64,000 nt of DNA, taken from Achromobacter xylosoxidans A8 (GTDB lineage: Bacteria > Pseudomonadota > Gammaproteobacteria > Burkholderiales > Burkholderiaceae_B). This document shows positions 25,477-33,989 of this stretch, piece by piece. Position 1 is the stretch's first letter. Each line of letters opens with the position of its first letter. The notes under the pieces were generated by a model, which was not told the origin of the DNA, did not search any database, and saw only the letters and a program-made list of their open reading frames with translations. The stretch spans positions 4,464,001 through 4,528,000 of the forward strand of contig NC_014640.1 of the NCBI RefSeq assembly GCF_000165835.1, read 5' to 3'. The translations under genes were made by a program, and so were the position numbers.

Positions 25477-26307
25477 TCAGAACGTCAGGCTCTTGAATTC
25501 GCGGGTCGCCGCGGTCAATGCCTGTTCAGTCGGCAGCCGCTCCATCGAGCTGGCGCCGTAGAAGCCATGGCAATGCTTGCACGCGCGCAGCACGTGGGCC
25601 GCGTCTTCGGGCGTGGCTATCGGACCGCCATGGCACAGCACGATGATATCCGGCCGCACCGCCAGCGCGGCCGCGGCGATGCGGTCGATGGCCGCCACGC
25701 AGTCGTCCAGCGTCTGCGCGGTTTCCGCGCCGATCGAGCCGCCAGTCGTCAGGCCCATGTGGGCCACGATGATGTCGGCCCCGGCCTTCGTCATGGCAAC
25801 GGCGTCGTCCTCGTTGAACACGTAGGGCGTGGTCAGCATGCCCTTCTGATGCGCCAGACGGATCATGTCCACTTCCAGCGCATAGCCCATGCCGGTCTCT
25901 TCCAGATTGGCGCGGAAGGTGCCGTCGATCAGGCCCACGGTGGGAAAGTTCTGCACGCCGGCAAAGCCCTGGCGCTTGAGGTCGTCGAGAAACACGTCGA
26001 AGTCGCAGAACGGATCGGTGCCGTTGACACCGGCCAACACCGGTGTCTTCTTCACCACCGGCAGGACTTCGCGCCCCATGTCCACCACGATCTCGTTGGC
26101 GTTGCCATAGGCCAGCAGGCCGGCCAGCGAACCGCGGCCCGCCATGCGGTAGCGGCCCGAGTTGTAGATCACGATCAGGTCGATGCCGCCCGCTTCCTCG
26201 CACTTGGCCGACAGGCCGGTGCCCGCGCCACCGCCGACGATGGGCGTGCGCGCGCGCACCATGGCGCGATACTTGTCCAGGAGTTCGTTGCGGTCAAAGC
26301 GCGGCAT
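25477..26307 (-). CDS. PEP-hydrolase-family TIM-barrel protein
   Basis: 276-aa protein of the phosphoenolpyruvate hydrolase-like family (TIM barrel related to PEP mutase). Recognisable are [51 protein letters not shown], and [15 protein letters not shown] followed by [13 protein letters not shown]. Its partner 11 nt upstream is a Tm-1-like ATP-binding protein; plant Tm-1 carries both modules in one chain. The bacterial reaction is unknown to me. Confidence 0.85.
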   Translation of the reverse strand: MPRFDRNELLDKYRAMVRARTPIVGGGAGTGLSAKCEEAGGIDLIVIYNSGRYRMAGRGSLAGLLAYGNANEIVVDMGREVLPVVKKTPVLAGVNGTDPFCDFDVFLDDLKRQGFAGVQNFPTVGLIDGTFRANLEETGMGYALEVDMIRLAHQKGMLTTPYVFNEDDAVAMTKAGADIIVAHMGLTTGGSIGAETAQTLDDCVAAIDRIAAAALAVRPDIIVLCHGGPIATPEDAAHVLRACKHCHGFYGASSMERLPTEQALTAATREFKSLTF

Positions 26308-26318
26308 GGCGGCGGTCC

Positions 26319-27530
26319 TCAGTGTGTGGCGATTTCAAGAAATTGGTCGACCGCGGTCTGGGCGAACAGCGGGTCATTGATGTGGCAAGGCACGCGCACC
26401 AGGCGGCGGTCGGCGGTCTGCACCAGATTCGCCTCCAGCGCCGCGTACAGGGCAGCGTCGGCCTCCGGGTCCCAGAACGCCTGGCCCGGCGCGTCCAGCG
26501 CGGATACGCCGCCTTCCGGGATCAGGAAGCGCACCGGCCCCTGGCACTGGTTCAGGCGGGCGGCGATCCACTCGCCCTGGCGGGTGTTTTCTTCCACGGT
26601 GGTGCGCATCAGCGTCACCTGCGGATTGTGCGGATAGAACTTGCGGCCGCGGTAGCGCTCCGGCACGGTGTCCATGGCGCCGAAGTTCACCATGTCCAGC
26701 GCGCCGCAGGAGCCCACGTAGGGCAAGCCGGTGCGGGCCACGGCGCCGAAACGGTCCTCGGTGCAGGCCAGCACGCCGCCGAACAGGAAGTCGCAGACTT
26801 CGGTTGTGGTCAGGTCCAGCACGCCGCCCAGCAAACGGCTGTCCAGCAGCTTTTCCATCGACTGCCCGCCCGTGCCCGTGGCGTGGAATACCAGGCAGTC
26901 GTAGCGGGACTCCAGCAGCGGCGTGACTTGCTGCACGCAGGCGGTGGTGACGCCGAACATGGTGATGCCCACGGCGGGCCGGCCGTCGTCGGCGACCGCG
27001 CGGGCGGCCTGCCGGAAGGCGCCGCCGATCGCGCCGGCGGCGTTGGCCAGCACCCGGCGCGAAATGCGGTTCAGGCCCGCGACGTCGGTCACGGAATACA
27101 TCATGGCGATGTCCGACGGCCCGACATAGGGCGCGACATTGCCCGAGGCCATGGTCGACACCATCAGCTTGGGCGTGCCGATGGGCAGCGCGCGCATGGC
27201 CGGCGTGATCAAGGCGGTGCCGCCCGAACCGCCCAGGCCCAGCAGCGCGCCGATTTCCGCATTGGCGGCAGCGTAGCGTTCGAAGGCCAGCGCCATGGCC
27301 GCGATGGCCGTACCCCGGTCGCCGGTGAAGACCGCGCCGGCGCCCCCGGGATGGCTGGCGGCCACCTCGCTGGCCTGCACCTGGGCCGCGCTGGCGGCGC
27401 CGGAGGTGGACACGTCCACCGATACCGGGTCCAGCCCATCCCGCCGCAGCAGGTCCATCACGTATTCGGCCTCTTGGCCTTTCGTGTCGTAGGTGGCGGC
27501 CACGTAGACCCGCCGGTTCGAATGCGTCAT
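26319..27530 (-). CDS. Tm-1-like ATP-binding domain protein (UPF0261)
   Basis: 403-aa UPF0261/Tm-1-like protein. The N-terminus [23 protein letters not shown] and the Gly-rich [23 protein letters not shown] are family hallmarks, with [17 protein letters not shown] and [15 protein letters not shown] further on. The N-terminal module of tomato Tm-1 binds ATP and a viral helicase, but the native bacterial role is unknown. Operon with the PEP-hydrolase-like gene; divergent TetR gene with a perfect operator between them. Confidence 0.87.
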   Translation of the reverse strand: MTHSNRRVYVAATYDTKGQEAEYVMDLLRRDGLDPVSVDVSTSGAASAAQVQASEVAASHPGGAGAVFTGDRGTAIAAMALAFERYAAANAEIGALLGLGGSGGTALITPAMRALPIGTPKLMVSTMASGNVAPYVGPSDIAMMYSVTDVAGLNRISRRVLANAAGAIGGAFRQAARAVADDGRPAVGITMFGVTTACVQQVTPLLESRYDCLVFHATGTGGQSMEKLLDSRLLGGVLDLTTTEVCDFLFGGVLACTEDRFGAVARTGLPYVGSCGALDMVNFGAMDTVPERYRGRKFYPHNPQVTLMRTTVEENTRQGEWIAARLNQCQGPVRFLIPEGGVSALDAPGQAFWDPEADAALYAALEANLVQTADRRLVRVPCHINDPLFAQTAVDQFLEIATH

Positions 27531-27622
27531 GACTCCTCCGCGGGCGGCTACACTCGGTGCGCGCCTCGATATGTGAGGCCGCTAGGCCTGTAGAATCTAG
27601 AAATGAGACGAAAGAATCATAC

Positions 27623-27638
27623 TGAGACACCTGTCTCA
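27623..27638. promoter_or_regulatory. TetR operator candidate
   Basis: TGAGACA-CC-TGTCTCA is a perfect 16-bp inverted repeat between the Tm-1-like gene (start 27530) and the TetR coding region. Related half-sites (TGAGAC at 27604-27609) flank it. Position suggests control of both divergent genes. Confidence 0.65.
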
Positions 27639-27668
27639 CGTCAAACTCCCGCCCCCTCCGCAACCGGC

Positions 27669-28349
27669 ATGGCGCGGCTGATCGCGCCGGCCAGTCCGCA
27701 GGCCGCCGCCAGCGGCGAGCCGCCGCACGGGCCGCGCGCGCGCATGCGCAAGACCCTGCTGGATGCGGCGCAGCGGCTGATGGCCGAAGGCATCACGCCA
27801 TCGGTGGCCGAACTGGCCGAACACGCGCAGGTCTCGCGCGCCACCGCCTACCGCTACTTTCCCAGCCAGAGCGCGCTGATCGCCGCCGTGGTGGACGAGA
27901 GCCTCGGCCCCATCCTGGCCTGGGACTCGGCCGCGCCAGACGCCGCCGGGCGGGTCGACGAACTGCTGCGCTTCGCCTATCCCCGGCTCGAATCGCATGA
28001 AGCGCCGCTGCGCGCCGCCATCATGGTGTCGCTGCAGCAGCACGCCGAGGCCAGCGCCGGCCGTGGCGGCGCCGAACCGCGGCTGGTGCGCGGGCATCGC
28101 GTCGACATCCTCAAGCGCGCCATCGCGCCGCTGTCCGCCGAACTGACGCCGGCCCAACTGGACCGCGTGACGCAGGCCCTGTCGCTGGTCTACGGCACCG
28201 AGGTGTTCCTGGTGTTGAAGGACATCTGGAAACTGGAACTGCCCGAACTCACGGACGTGGCGCGCTGGACCGCCCAGGCCATCATCGCGCAGGCGCTGGC
28301 CGAGGCCGGGTCCGGCAAGGAAGCGCCAGCAAAGCGCGTCCGGAAGTAA
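27669..28349 (+). CDS. TetR-family transcriptional regulator
   Basis: 226-aa TetR regulator with HTH LLDAAQRLMAEGITPSVAELAEHAQVSRATAYRYF and a helical ligand domain. The frame is open back to an ATG at 27603, but codons there have A/T-rich third positions unlike the rest of the gene and contain the perfect operator palindrome. I therefore prefer the ATG at 27669, though it has no clear SD. It presumably represses itself and the divergent Tm-1-like/PEP-hydrolase-like operon. Confidence 0.8.
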   Translation: MARLIAPASPQAAASGEPPHGPRARMRKTLLDAAQRLMAEGITPSVAELAEHAQVSRATAYRYFPSQSALIAAVVDESLGPILAWDSAAPDAAGRVDELLRFAYPRLESHEAPLRAAIMVSLQQHAEASAGRGGAEPRLVRGHRVDILKRAIAPLSAELTPAQLDRVTQALSLVYGTEVFLVLKDIWKLELPELTDVARWTAQAIIAQALAEAGSGKEAPAKRVRK

Positions 28350-28359
28350 CGCCGGCCCG

Positions 28360-29010
28360 CTACTGGCCCGACTTGCGGTGGCTGCGGAAAAGCAGATGCG
28401 TGGCAGCCAGATGGAAGCGCATGGCGATCTGGGCGCATTCCGCATCGCGCGCGCGCAGCGCCGCGATGATCTGGCGATGATGCTCCACGCTGCGCAGCAT
28501 GTCGTCCTTGGTGTAGAAGTAGAACGAGCCGATGATGATGGGCATGTCCAGCAAGCTTTCCACCATAGACCGCACGCGGGCGGATTGCGCCGCTTCGAGC
28601 AGCGCGTGGTGGAACTGGTTGTTGAAGTGCTGCACCTGCGCGACGCTGTCGGGAGCATCGGCGTTGATGGCATCGAGCATGCACTGGTTGATGCGCTCGA
28701 GTTCGCCTATCTGCTCCGGGCTGGCCCGTTCGGCCGCCGCCTTGGCGGAATACGGTTCAAGCAGCATGCGCAGCTCGAACGCTTCGTCGATGTCGCGGTC
28801 CTGCCAGCCCAGCACCACGGCTCCGCGCCGGCCTTCGTGCTTGACCAGACCGTCCGTCACCAGGCGTTCGATCGCGCTGCGCACCGGCGTCCGGCTGACG
28901 GAGAGTTCGGCGGCGATGTGTTCTTCGCGCAGCCGTTCGCCGGGCATGAAAGCGCCCGCCATCAAGCGGCGGCGCAACTCTGCATAGACGTAATCGCGGG
29001 CGCTCGACAT
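28360..29010 (-). CDS. GntR/FadR-family (FCD) regulator
   Basis: 216-aa GntR regulator. The N-terminal wHTH (MAGAFMPGERLREEHIAAELSVSRTPVRSAIERL region) is followed by an all-helical FCD domain with acid/His metal-site candidates (RMLLEPYSAKAAAER, FHHALLEAA, EHHRQIIAALRARD). FCD regulators sense carboxylic acids. It lies directly downstream of, and on the same strand as, the hydroxyacid dehydrogenase/RraA/TTT/DUF1932 genes, which it likely controls. Confidence 0.88.
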   Translation of the reverse strand: MSSARDYVYAELRRRLMAGAFMPGERLREEHIAAELSVSRTPVRSAIERLVTDGLVKHEGRRGAVVLGWQDRDIDEAFELRMLLEPYSAKAAAERASPEQIGELERINQCMLDAINADAPDSVAQVQHFNNQFHHALLEAAQSARVRSMVESLLDMPIIIGSFYFYTKDDMLRSVEHHRQIIAALRARDAECAQIAMRFHLAATHLLFRSHRKSGQ

Positions 29011-29083
29011 GATGGCGCATGACTCCAGATCAGGGTTCTCGAACTATACCGGAAGCCCATCCCGGCAATCGCGCCTGGCTGCG

Positions 29084-30130
29084 TCAATACTGGCGTTGCG
29101 CAAGCCGCTCCAGGAACCTGGGCCAGACCTCCGGATTCAGCAGCCGTTCGGGGCGGCGTCCGGCCAACATTTCCATGATCTGGCTGGCGGACCCTTGCGC
29201 GACCTTGCGCCGGCCTTCGTGCGTGACGCCTCCCGTGTGGTAGGTCGCCACGACATCGGAACGCAGCAGCAGGCCATGCCCGGGCGGGGGAGGCTCCTCG
29301 TCCCAGACATCCAGCCCCGCGCCGGCCAACCGCCCGTCCTGCAAGGCGGCAAGCAGCGCCTGCTCGTCATGGATGCCGCCGCGCGCGGTCGAAATGAACA
29401 GCGCGCCGGGACGCATCCTGGCGTACGCCGCGGTCCCGATCATGCCCCGCGTGTCGTCATTCAGCGGGCAATGCAGGCTCACCACGTCGGCCTGTTCGAG
29501 CAGTTGCGGGAGGCTCACGGGCTCGGCGCCGCGGGAGCGGATTTCCTCGGGCGCAAGCAGCGGATCGCATGCCATCACCCGCATGCCGAAGCCGGCGGCA
29601 ATACGTGCCACTCGGCGGCCAATTTCACCGATGCCCACGATCCCCAGCACGCGCCCTTCGATCTCGCGCCCCATCAGGGCCTCGCGCGAGGCGGCGGATC
29701 CCGCCAGCAGCGCAGACTGGGATTCACGCAGGCGCTTGACCAGCGACAGCAGCAAGGCAAACGTCATTTCCGCCACTGACGCGGCGTTGGCGCCGGCCTG
29801 GTTCACCACGGCCACCCCGGCCTGCGTGCAGGCCGCTACGTCCACGGTGTCGTAGCCCGCGCCGCCCGAGGACACGCAAAGCAGTGCCGGGCACTGTGCC
29901 AGCAGGCTTTCCGACACTTGCCAGCGCGCGGGGACCTCGTCCTTGGCCGCGCTGACATGGTAGGCATGCGCGCCGGCCAATCCCGCCGCCGTGATCGTCT
30001 CGTCGCGCGCAGGCAGCACTTCGACGCTCAAGCCGGGCTCGCCCTGGATGCAAGCGTCGAACGCAGGGTCGATCCAGAGATCCAACCGGACGATGCGCAT
30101 GCCGCCCGGCAGCCGCGCCGTCACGCTCAC
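29084..30130 (-). CDS. D-2-hydroxyacid dehydrogenase family protein
   Basis: 348-aa NAD(P)-dependent D-2-hydroxyacid dehydrogenase, related to phosphoglycerate and glyoxylate/hydroxypyruvate reductases. The Rossmann motif is GIVGIGEIGRRVA; the catalytic Arg is in STARGGIHDE, Glu in DVWDEEP and His in ATYHTGG. I choose the GTG at 30128-30130: it overlaps the RraA stop as GTGA and has GGAGG 7 nt upstream. Likely reduces or oxidises the 2-oxo/2-hydroxy acid linked to the neighbouring aldolase-like protein. Confidence 0.87.
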   Translation of the reverse strand: MSVTARLPGGMRIVRLDLWIDPAFDACIQGEPGLSVEVLPARDETITAAGLAGAHAYHVSAAKDEVPARWQVSESLLAQCPALLCVSSGGAGYDTVDVAACTQAGVAVVNQAGANAASVAEMTFALLLSLVKRLRESQSALLAGSAASREALMGREIEGRVLGIVGIGEIGRRVARIAAGFGMRVMACDPLLAPEEIRSRGAEPVSLPQLLEQADVVSLHCPLNDDTRGMIGTAAYARMRPGALFISTARGGIHDEQALLAALQDGRLAGAGLDVWDEEPPPPGHGLLLRSDVVATYHTGGVTHEGRRKVAQGSASQIMEMLAGRRPERLLNPEVWPRFLERLAQRQY

Positions 30131-30804
30131 GACCGCGCCTCCGTGCAACCCAGCTGCTTGAGCCGGGCATCGACCCAGGAGGTATCCAGCGATCCCGCCG
30201 CGATGTCAGCCAGCATCTTCGTTTCCAGTTCGTGCTTGGACGCGGCAGCCAGATAGACCGCTTCAGTCTGCTCGAACGGAATCGACAGCAGGCCGTCCTC
30301 GTCGCCCAGGATCAGATCGCCCGGCGCAATCGTCATGCCGTTCAGGGAAATGACGCAGTTGATCTCGCCGGGCCCGTCCTTGTAGGGCCCCCGGTGGGTC
30401 ACGCCGGCCGCATAGACCGGAAACGCGCCGCGGCGGATCGTGCCGCTGTCGCGGATCGCGCCATTGATCACAATGCCCGCAATGCCGCGCGTCTGCGCGT
30501 AGCTGGTCATGATTTCGCCGATGATGGCGTTGGTCAGGTCGCCACCCGCATCCACCACGATCACGTCGCCGGGCTGCGCCAGATCAAGCGCCTTGTGCAC
30601 CAGCAGATTGTCGCCAGGGCGGGTGCGCACGGTCAGGGCCGGACCGGCCAGCGGGCTGCCATCGTGCATGGGCTGCAAGCGCGCACCGCCGGCCGTCATC
30701 CGCGACATGCAGTCGCTGATGTTGGCGACCGGCACGCCTTTGAACTTGTCCACGGTTTGCTTGCTTGCCGCACGCTTGCGGGCGTGGATCTCAAAACCGA
30801 TCAT
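30127..30804 (-). CDS. RraA-family aldolase-like protein
   Basis: 225-aa RraA-fold protein, a family that includes 4-hydroxy-4-methyl-2-oxoglutarate (HMG) aldolases and oxaloacetate decarboxylases as well as RNase E inhibitor RraA. Visible blocks are VANISDCMSRM, VIVVDAGGDLTNAIIGEIMTSYA and GIVINGAIRDSGTI, with Gly-x-x-x-x-Glu and Arg-Asp positions typical of the enzymatic branch. The catabolic operon favours an aldolase/decarboxylase. The ATG at 30802-30804 has AGGAG upstream. Confidence 0.83.
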   Translation of the reverse strand: MIGFEIHARKRAASKQTVDKFKGVPVANISDCMSRMTAGGARLQPMHDGSPLAGPALTVRTRPGDNLLVHKALDLAQPGDVIVVDAGGDLTNAIIGEIMTSYAQTRGIAGIVINGAIRDSGTIRRGAFPVYAAGVTHRGPYKDGPGEINCVISLNGMTIAPGDLILGDEDGLLSIPFEQTEAVYLAAASKHELETKMLADIAAGSLDTSWVDARLKQLGCTEARS

Positions 30805-30838
30805 GTTTGCTCCTGTCGGGAATTGCAATGCGTTGCCA

Positions 30839-31804
30839 TTACTGTTTGGGAATGCCGGCGTCCTGCACGACCTTGCCGAAGATCTCGTGATCCGCCCGAT
30901 GCTGGCGAGCCAGATCCTCGGGCGCGCCCTTGAGCACGCTATAGCCGGCGTCTTCCAGTTTTTTCACCAGTTCTGGCTGGGACTGGACCTGCTGCAAGGC
31001 CCGGTTCAATGCGGCGACCACGTCATCCGGCGTCTTGGCGGGTGCCATCAACCCCCACCATATCGACTGGTCGATCGTCTTGAATCCGCTTTCCACGAAC
31101 GTGGGCACGTCGGGCAAGGCCGGCGCGCGTTCCTTGGCAACCACCGCCAGCGCGCGGACCTTGCCGCCGCGGATCTGCGGCAGCAGCGAAGCCACGGAGC
31201 CCACATACATATCGATGCGGCCGCTGGCCAGGTCCGGGAACGCCTGGCCCCAGCCCCGGTAAGGCACATGCATCAACTCCATGTTCGCGGCCTTGCGCCA
31301 GAGATAGCCGGTCAGGTCGCCAGTGCCGCCGATGCCGGGAATGCCGAGCGAAACCTGACCAGGGCGAGCTTGCGCTGCCTTGACCACATCGCCGACCGTC
31401 TTGAACGGGGATTCGGGCAGGACCACGAAAACGCTCGGCGATGTGGCCACGGGACCGACATGCCGGAAATCCTTGAACGTGTCGTAGCTGAGCTTGTTGT
31501 AGAGCCAGGGATTCAGCACGATGTTGTCGGTCTGGGCCATCACCAGCGTATGTCCGTCCGGACGCGCGCGGGCGGTGGCGTCCAGCGCCAGGTTGCCGCC
31601 GGCGCCCGGCTTGTTCTCCACCACCATGTTCCAGCCCTGGTCCTGACCGATCGCGCTGCCGATCATGCGGGTCAGCGTATCGGTGCCGCCGCCAGGCGGA
31701 AACGGGGAAATGAGCGTGATGGGCGCCGTGCCCATATCCGCCGCGTTCGCGGCGGCGCAACCCAGCACCAGCGTTGCCGCCAGGAGTTTCTTCAGAGCCT
31801 TCAT
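30839..31804 (-). CDS. Bug-family TTT substrate-binding protein
   Basis: 321-aa periplasmic carboxylate receptor with signal peptide (MKALKKLLAATLVLGCAAANA), ITLISPFPPGGGTDTLTRM, ENKPGAGGNLALDATARARPDGHTLVMA and LMHVPYRGWGQAF. GAGGA SD. It lies between the RraA-like gene and the DUF1932 dehydrogenase, so it likely supplies the substrate of this operon. The transporter membrane subunits are not in the window. Confidence 0.92.
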   Translation of the reverse strand: MKALKKLLAATLVLGCAAANAADMGTAPITLISPFPPGGGTDTLTRMIGSAIGQDQGWNMVVENKPGAGGNLALDATARARPDGHTLVMAQTDNIVLNPWLYNKLSYDTFKDFRHVGPVATSPSVFVVLPESPFKTVGDVVKAAQARPGQVSLGIPGIGGTGDLTGYLWRKAANMELMHVPYRGWGQAFPDLASGRIDMYVGSVASLLPQIRGGKVRALAVVAKERAPALPDVPTFVESGFKTIDQSIWWGLMAPAKTPDDVVAALNRALQQVQSQPELVKKLEDAGYSVLKGAPEDLARQHRADHEIFGKVVQDAGIPKQ

Positions 31805-31869
31805 TGTCTTCCTCGCACAGTTGATTCTTGTTGGATATGCCGTCGCTGCGTCGCGATGCAGCGCGGCGC

Positions 31870-32745
31870 TCAGCGCTCGCGCGCCAAAGCCGTCAGCCAG
31901 GCCAGGCGCGCCTCGACCGAATCCGGCAGATTGAAATCGCCACTCGCCCGCGCGTCCTGGATGCCCATGCTGGTGCGGCTGAAAAGCCGTTCGACGCCGT
32001 CCAGAACCAGGGGCTCCAGTCCCGCCTCGATCAGTTGCTCGCGGGCTTCGCGGACTTCCGCCTGCCGGCGCTGGGCATGCAGCACGTGGGATCGGACGAA
32101 CGAATCCATGAAGGCCGTAAGCGGCGTCTGGTCTATGTCCGCCAGCACCTCGTAAAGCGAGGCTCTCAATCCCATGGATTCGGCCGCCACCAGGCATTCC
32201 ACCGCCAGGCTTTCCATGCCCTTGGTCATGATGCTGCGCAGCAGCTTCAGGCGCACGGCATCGCCCGCCGCTCCCTGTATGGCGCGCGCCGGCGCCCCGC
32301 CGCTCTCTGCCAGCCGCAGCACCGCGTCCGTGCCGGTCCCCGCGCAGAGCAAGGGCGTGCGTTCCGCCAACAGGGCAATGGCGCCCATGATCGCGACGTC
32401 GGTGAAGTCGATGTTCCGTTCCGCTGCGGCCGCCGAAGCGGCCTGCATGTCGGGCGCGCTGGCTGTCGTGAAGTCGGCATAGACCGCGTCCTGGCGCATA
32501 TGCGGAAAGCTCTGCCGCGCCATCTCCAGCGCCGCATGGCCGTACACCGCCGACACGACGATATCCGCCTCTCCCAGCCATGCGCCGGGCTCGGCGTGCA
32601 ATCCCGCGCCATGACGCCGGGCGCGTCCCGCCATTTCCTCGTCCTGCCGCAACTCGCAGATCCCGACCAGCGTATGCCCGGCGGCGCCCCATGCCTGCGC
32701 ATAGCAGGAACCGACCTCGCCGCAGCCCAACAGAGCAATTTTCAT
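31870..32745 (-). CDS. NAD(P)-binding dehydrogenase with DUF1932 C-terminus
   Basis: 291-aa 6-phosphogluconate/3-hydroxyisobutyrate dehydrogenase-like protein. The N-terminal Rossmann motif is MKIALLGCGEVGSCYAQAWG; the C-terminal helical region LRSIMTKGMESLAVECLVAAESMGL marks the DUF1932 type. The start is MKIALLG (ATG 32743-32745); a longer frame runs into an AT-rich promoter. First gene of the leftward operon. The substrate is unknown, presumably a beta-hydroxyacid. Confidence 0.83.
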   Translation of the reverse strand: MKIALLGCGEVGSCYAQAWGAAGHTLVGICELRQDEEMAGRARRHGAGLHAEPGAWLGEADIVVSAVYGHAALEMARQSFPHMRQDAVYADFTTASAPDMQAASAAAAERNIDFTDVAIMGAIALLAERTPLLCAGTGTDAVLRLAESGGAPARAIQGAAGDAVRLKLLRSIMTKGMESLAVECLVAAESMGLRASLYEVLADIDQTPLTAFMDSFVRSHVLHAQRRQAEVREAREQLIEAGLEPLVLDGVERLFSRTSMGIQDARASGDFNLPDSVEARLAWLTALARER

Positions 32746-33033
32746 CTCTAAAAATACATAAAAAAACAATGATGCTTTATAGAATGAAAATTTCGTTGAT
32801 ATTATTCGTGTAAACCCTATGATTTCTATATTTTTAGTACATTAAAAAAACATTCATTGACCCAAGCCTGTACCCGGCCGGTCGCAACCAGACGCCCGCA
32901 AGCGCCGCGCCACGCGGGGCAGACGCCGGATTGGCGCATGCCCTCGCGATGGTTGGCGGTCGTTCAGAGAGAAGGGATGGCGCGATGCGCGGAGCTGCTC
33001 GGCAGCCAGCTGCCGCAGTGCATTCCTGGCGCC
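32746..33033. other. Intergenic region with AT-rich island
   Basis: No gene is visible between the DUF1932 dehydrogenase start and the IclR stop. Positions 32746-32860 are strikingly AT-rich with long A and T runs, in a genome segment that is otherwise GC-rich; this is probably the promoter/operator of the leftward operon. Positions 32861-33033 return to high GC with no clear element. Confidence 0.6.
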
Positions 33034-33852
33034 TCAGGCGCGCCGGACCATGCCGGCGGAGATGGCTCGCGCCGTGCGGCACAGCGGCTCCAGGCACTGC
33101 TCGACCATCTGCCCGGTCGAGCGCACGCCCTGGATCCACACAATGTTGACGCAGCCGTACAGCTTTCCCGGAGCGGCCATGATGGGCACGGCAATGGCCT
33201 CCAGCCTGTCGTTCTGGTCCTTGCGGGTCTTGTCGTAGTCGCCGCCGAAGCGTTGCTCGCGCAGGGCATAGCCCTGGCGGCGCGTCTGCTCCAGCAGCTT
33301 GGCCACGGCGGCGCAATCGTGCGCCAGCGCGTCGCCCTCGCGGCGGCTGCGGCGCAACGCCTCCAGGATCGAATCGCGCTCTTTGTCGGCGCAGAACGCC
33401 AGATAGGCCCGCCCCACCGCGGAGCGCAGCATGTTGATCTGGAAGCCGATGTTGTCGCGGCGGATGGTGAAGTACGACTGGCTGCGATTGGTTTCGCGCA
33501 CGATCATGGCGCTGCCGCGCCGCACCGTCAGGTCCGACGGCCATAGCACCTCCGCCTGCAGGCGGTCCAGCTCGGGCGCCGCGCACTGGCCCAGCAGGTC
33601 CAGCACGCGCGCGCGCCGGCTGGGTTCATTGAGCGAACTGGCCGGGCAGAAATAGTCGTCGGCGATCCGCCGCCAGATCAGCCCGCGCAATTGCAGCGTC
33701 GCCAGGATGCGCAGCAGCGTGGCCTTGGCATAGCCGGTGCGCACATGCAATTCCTGCAAGCTTGCGCCCTGCGTGGCGCGCACTTCGTCCAGCACGATCA
33801 GGCCGCGCTCCAGCGCATCTATGGTCTTCACCTTCGGCGTCCAACGGCTCAT
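33034..33852 (-). CDS. IclR-family transcriptional regulator
   Basis: 272-aa IclR regulator. The N-terminal wHTH covers TIDALERGLIVLDEVRATQGASLQELHVRTGYAKATLLRILATL, read across residues ~12-55, and the C-terminal effector domain contains SAVGRAYLAF and a final Cys-containing segment (EQCLEPLCRTARAI). Start MSRWTPKVK with AGAGGG upstream. It is divergent from the sulfatase/hydroquinone operon and probably regulates it. Confidence 0.87.
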   Translation of the reverse strand: MSRWTPKVKTIDALERGLIVLDEVRATQGASLQELHVRTGYAKATLLRILATLQLRGLIWRRIADDYFCPASSLNEPSRRARVLDLLGQCAAPELDRLQAEVLWPSDLTVRRGSAMIVRETNRSQSYFTIRRDNIGFQINMLRSAVGRAYLAFCADKERDSILEALRRSRREGDALAHDCAAVAKLLEQTRRQGYALREQRFGGDYDKTRKDQNDRLEAIAVPIMAAPGKLYGCVNIVWIQGVRSTGQMVEQCLEPLCRTARAISAGMVRRA

Positions 33853-33861
33853 TGCGCCCTC

Positions 33862-33893
33862 TTCCACAAATCTGGAAATTTCACCCAGTGAAA
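33862..33893. promoter_or_regulatory. Paired IclR operator candidates
   Basis: Two perfect dyads lie between the IclR gene and the sulfatase gene: TTCCA-N6-TGGAA (33862-33877) and TTTCAC-CCA-GTGAAA (33879-33893). Such paired palindromes near a divergent start suit IclR autoregulation and operon control. Confidence 0.5.
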
Positions 33894-33989
33894 CTCTAGC
33901 AAAACCTGCTTGAGCCGCCCAGCCCCCGCGAAATATCGTGGCGTCTATCGCAAGCCGTGGTGGCTGGCGGAACCGGACGAGAGGCGGGA

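Noticed and set aside
30127..30804. RNase E inhibitor RraA
   Set aside because: The operon with a TTT receptor and dehydrogenases, and the Arg-Asp catalytic region, point to the aldolase/decarboxylase branch.
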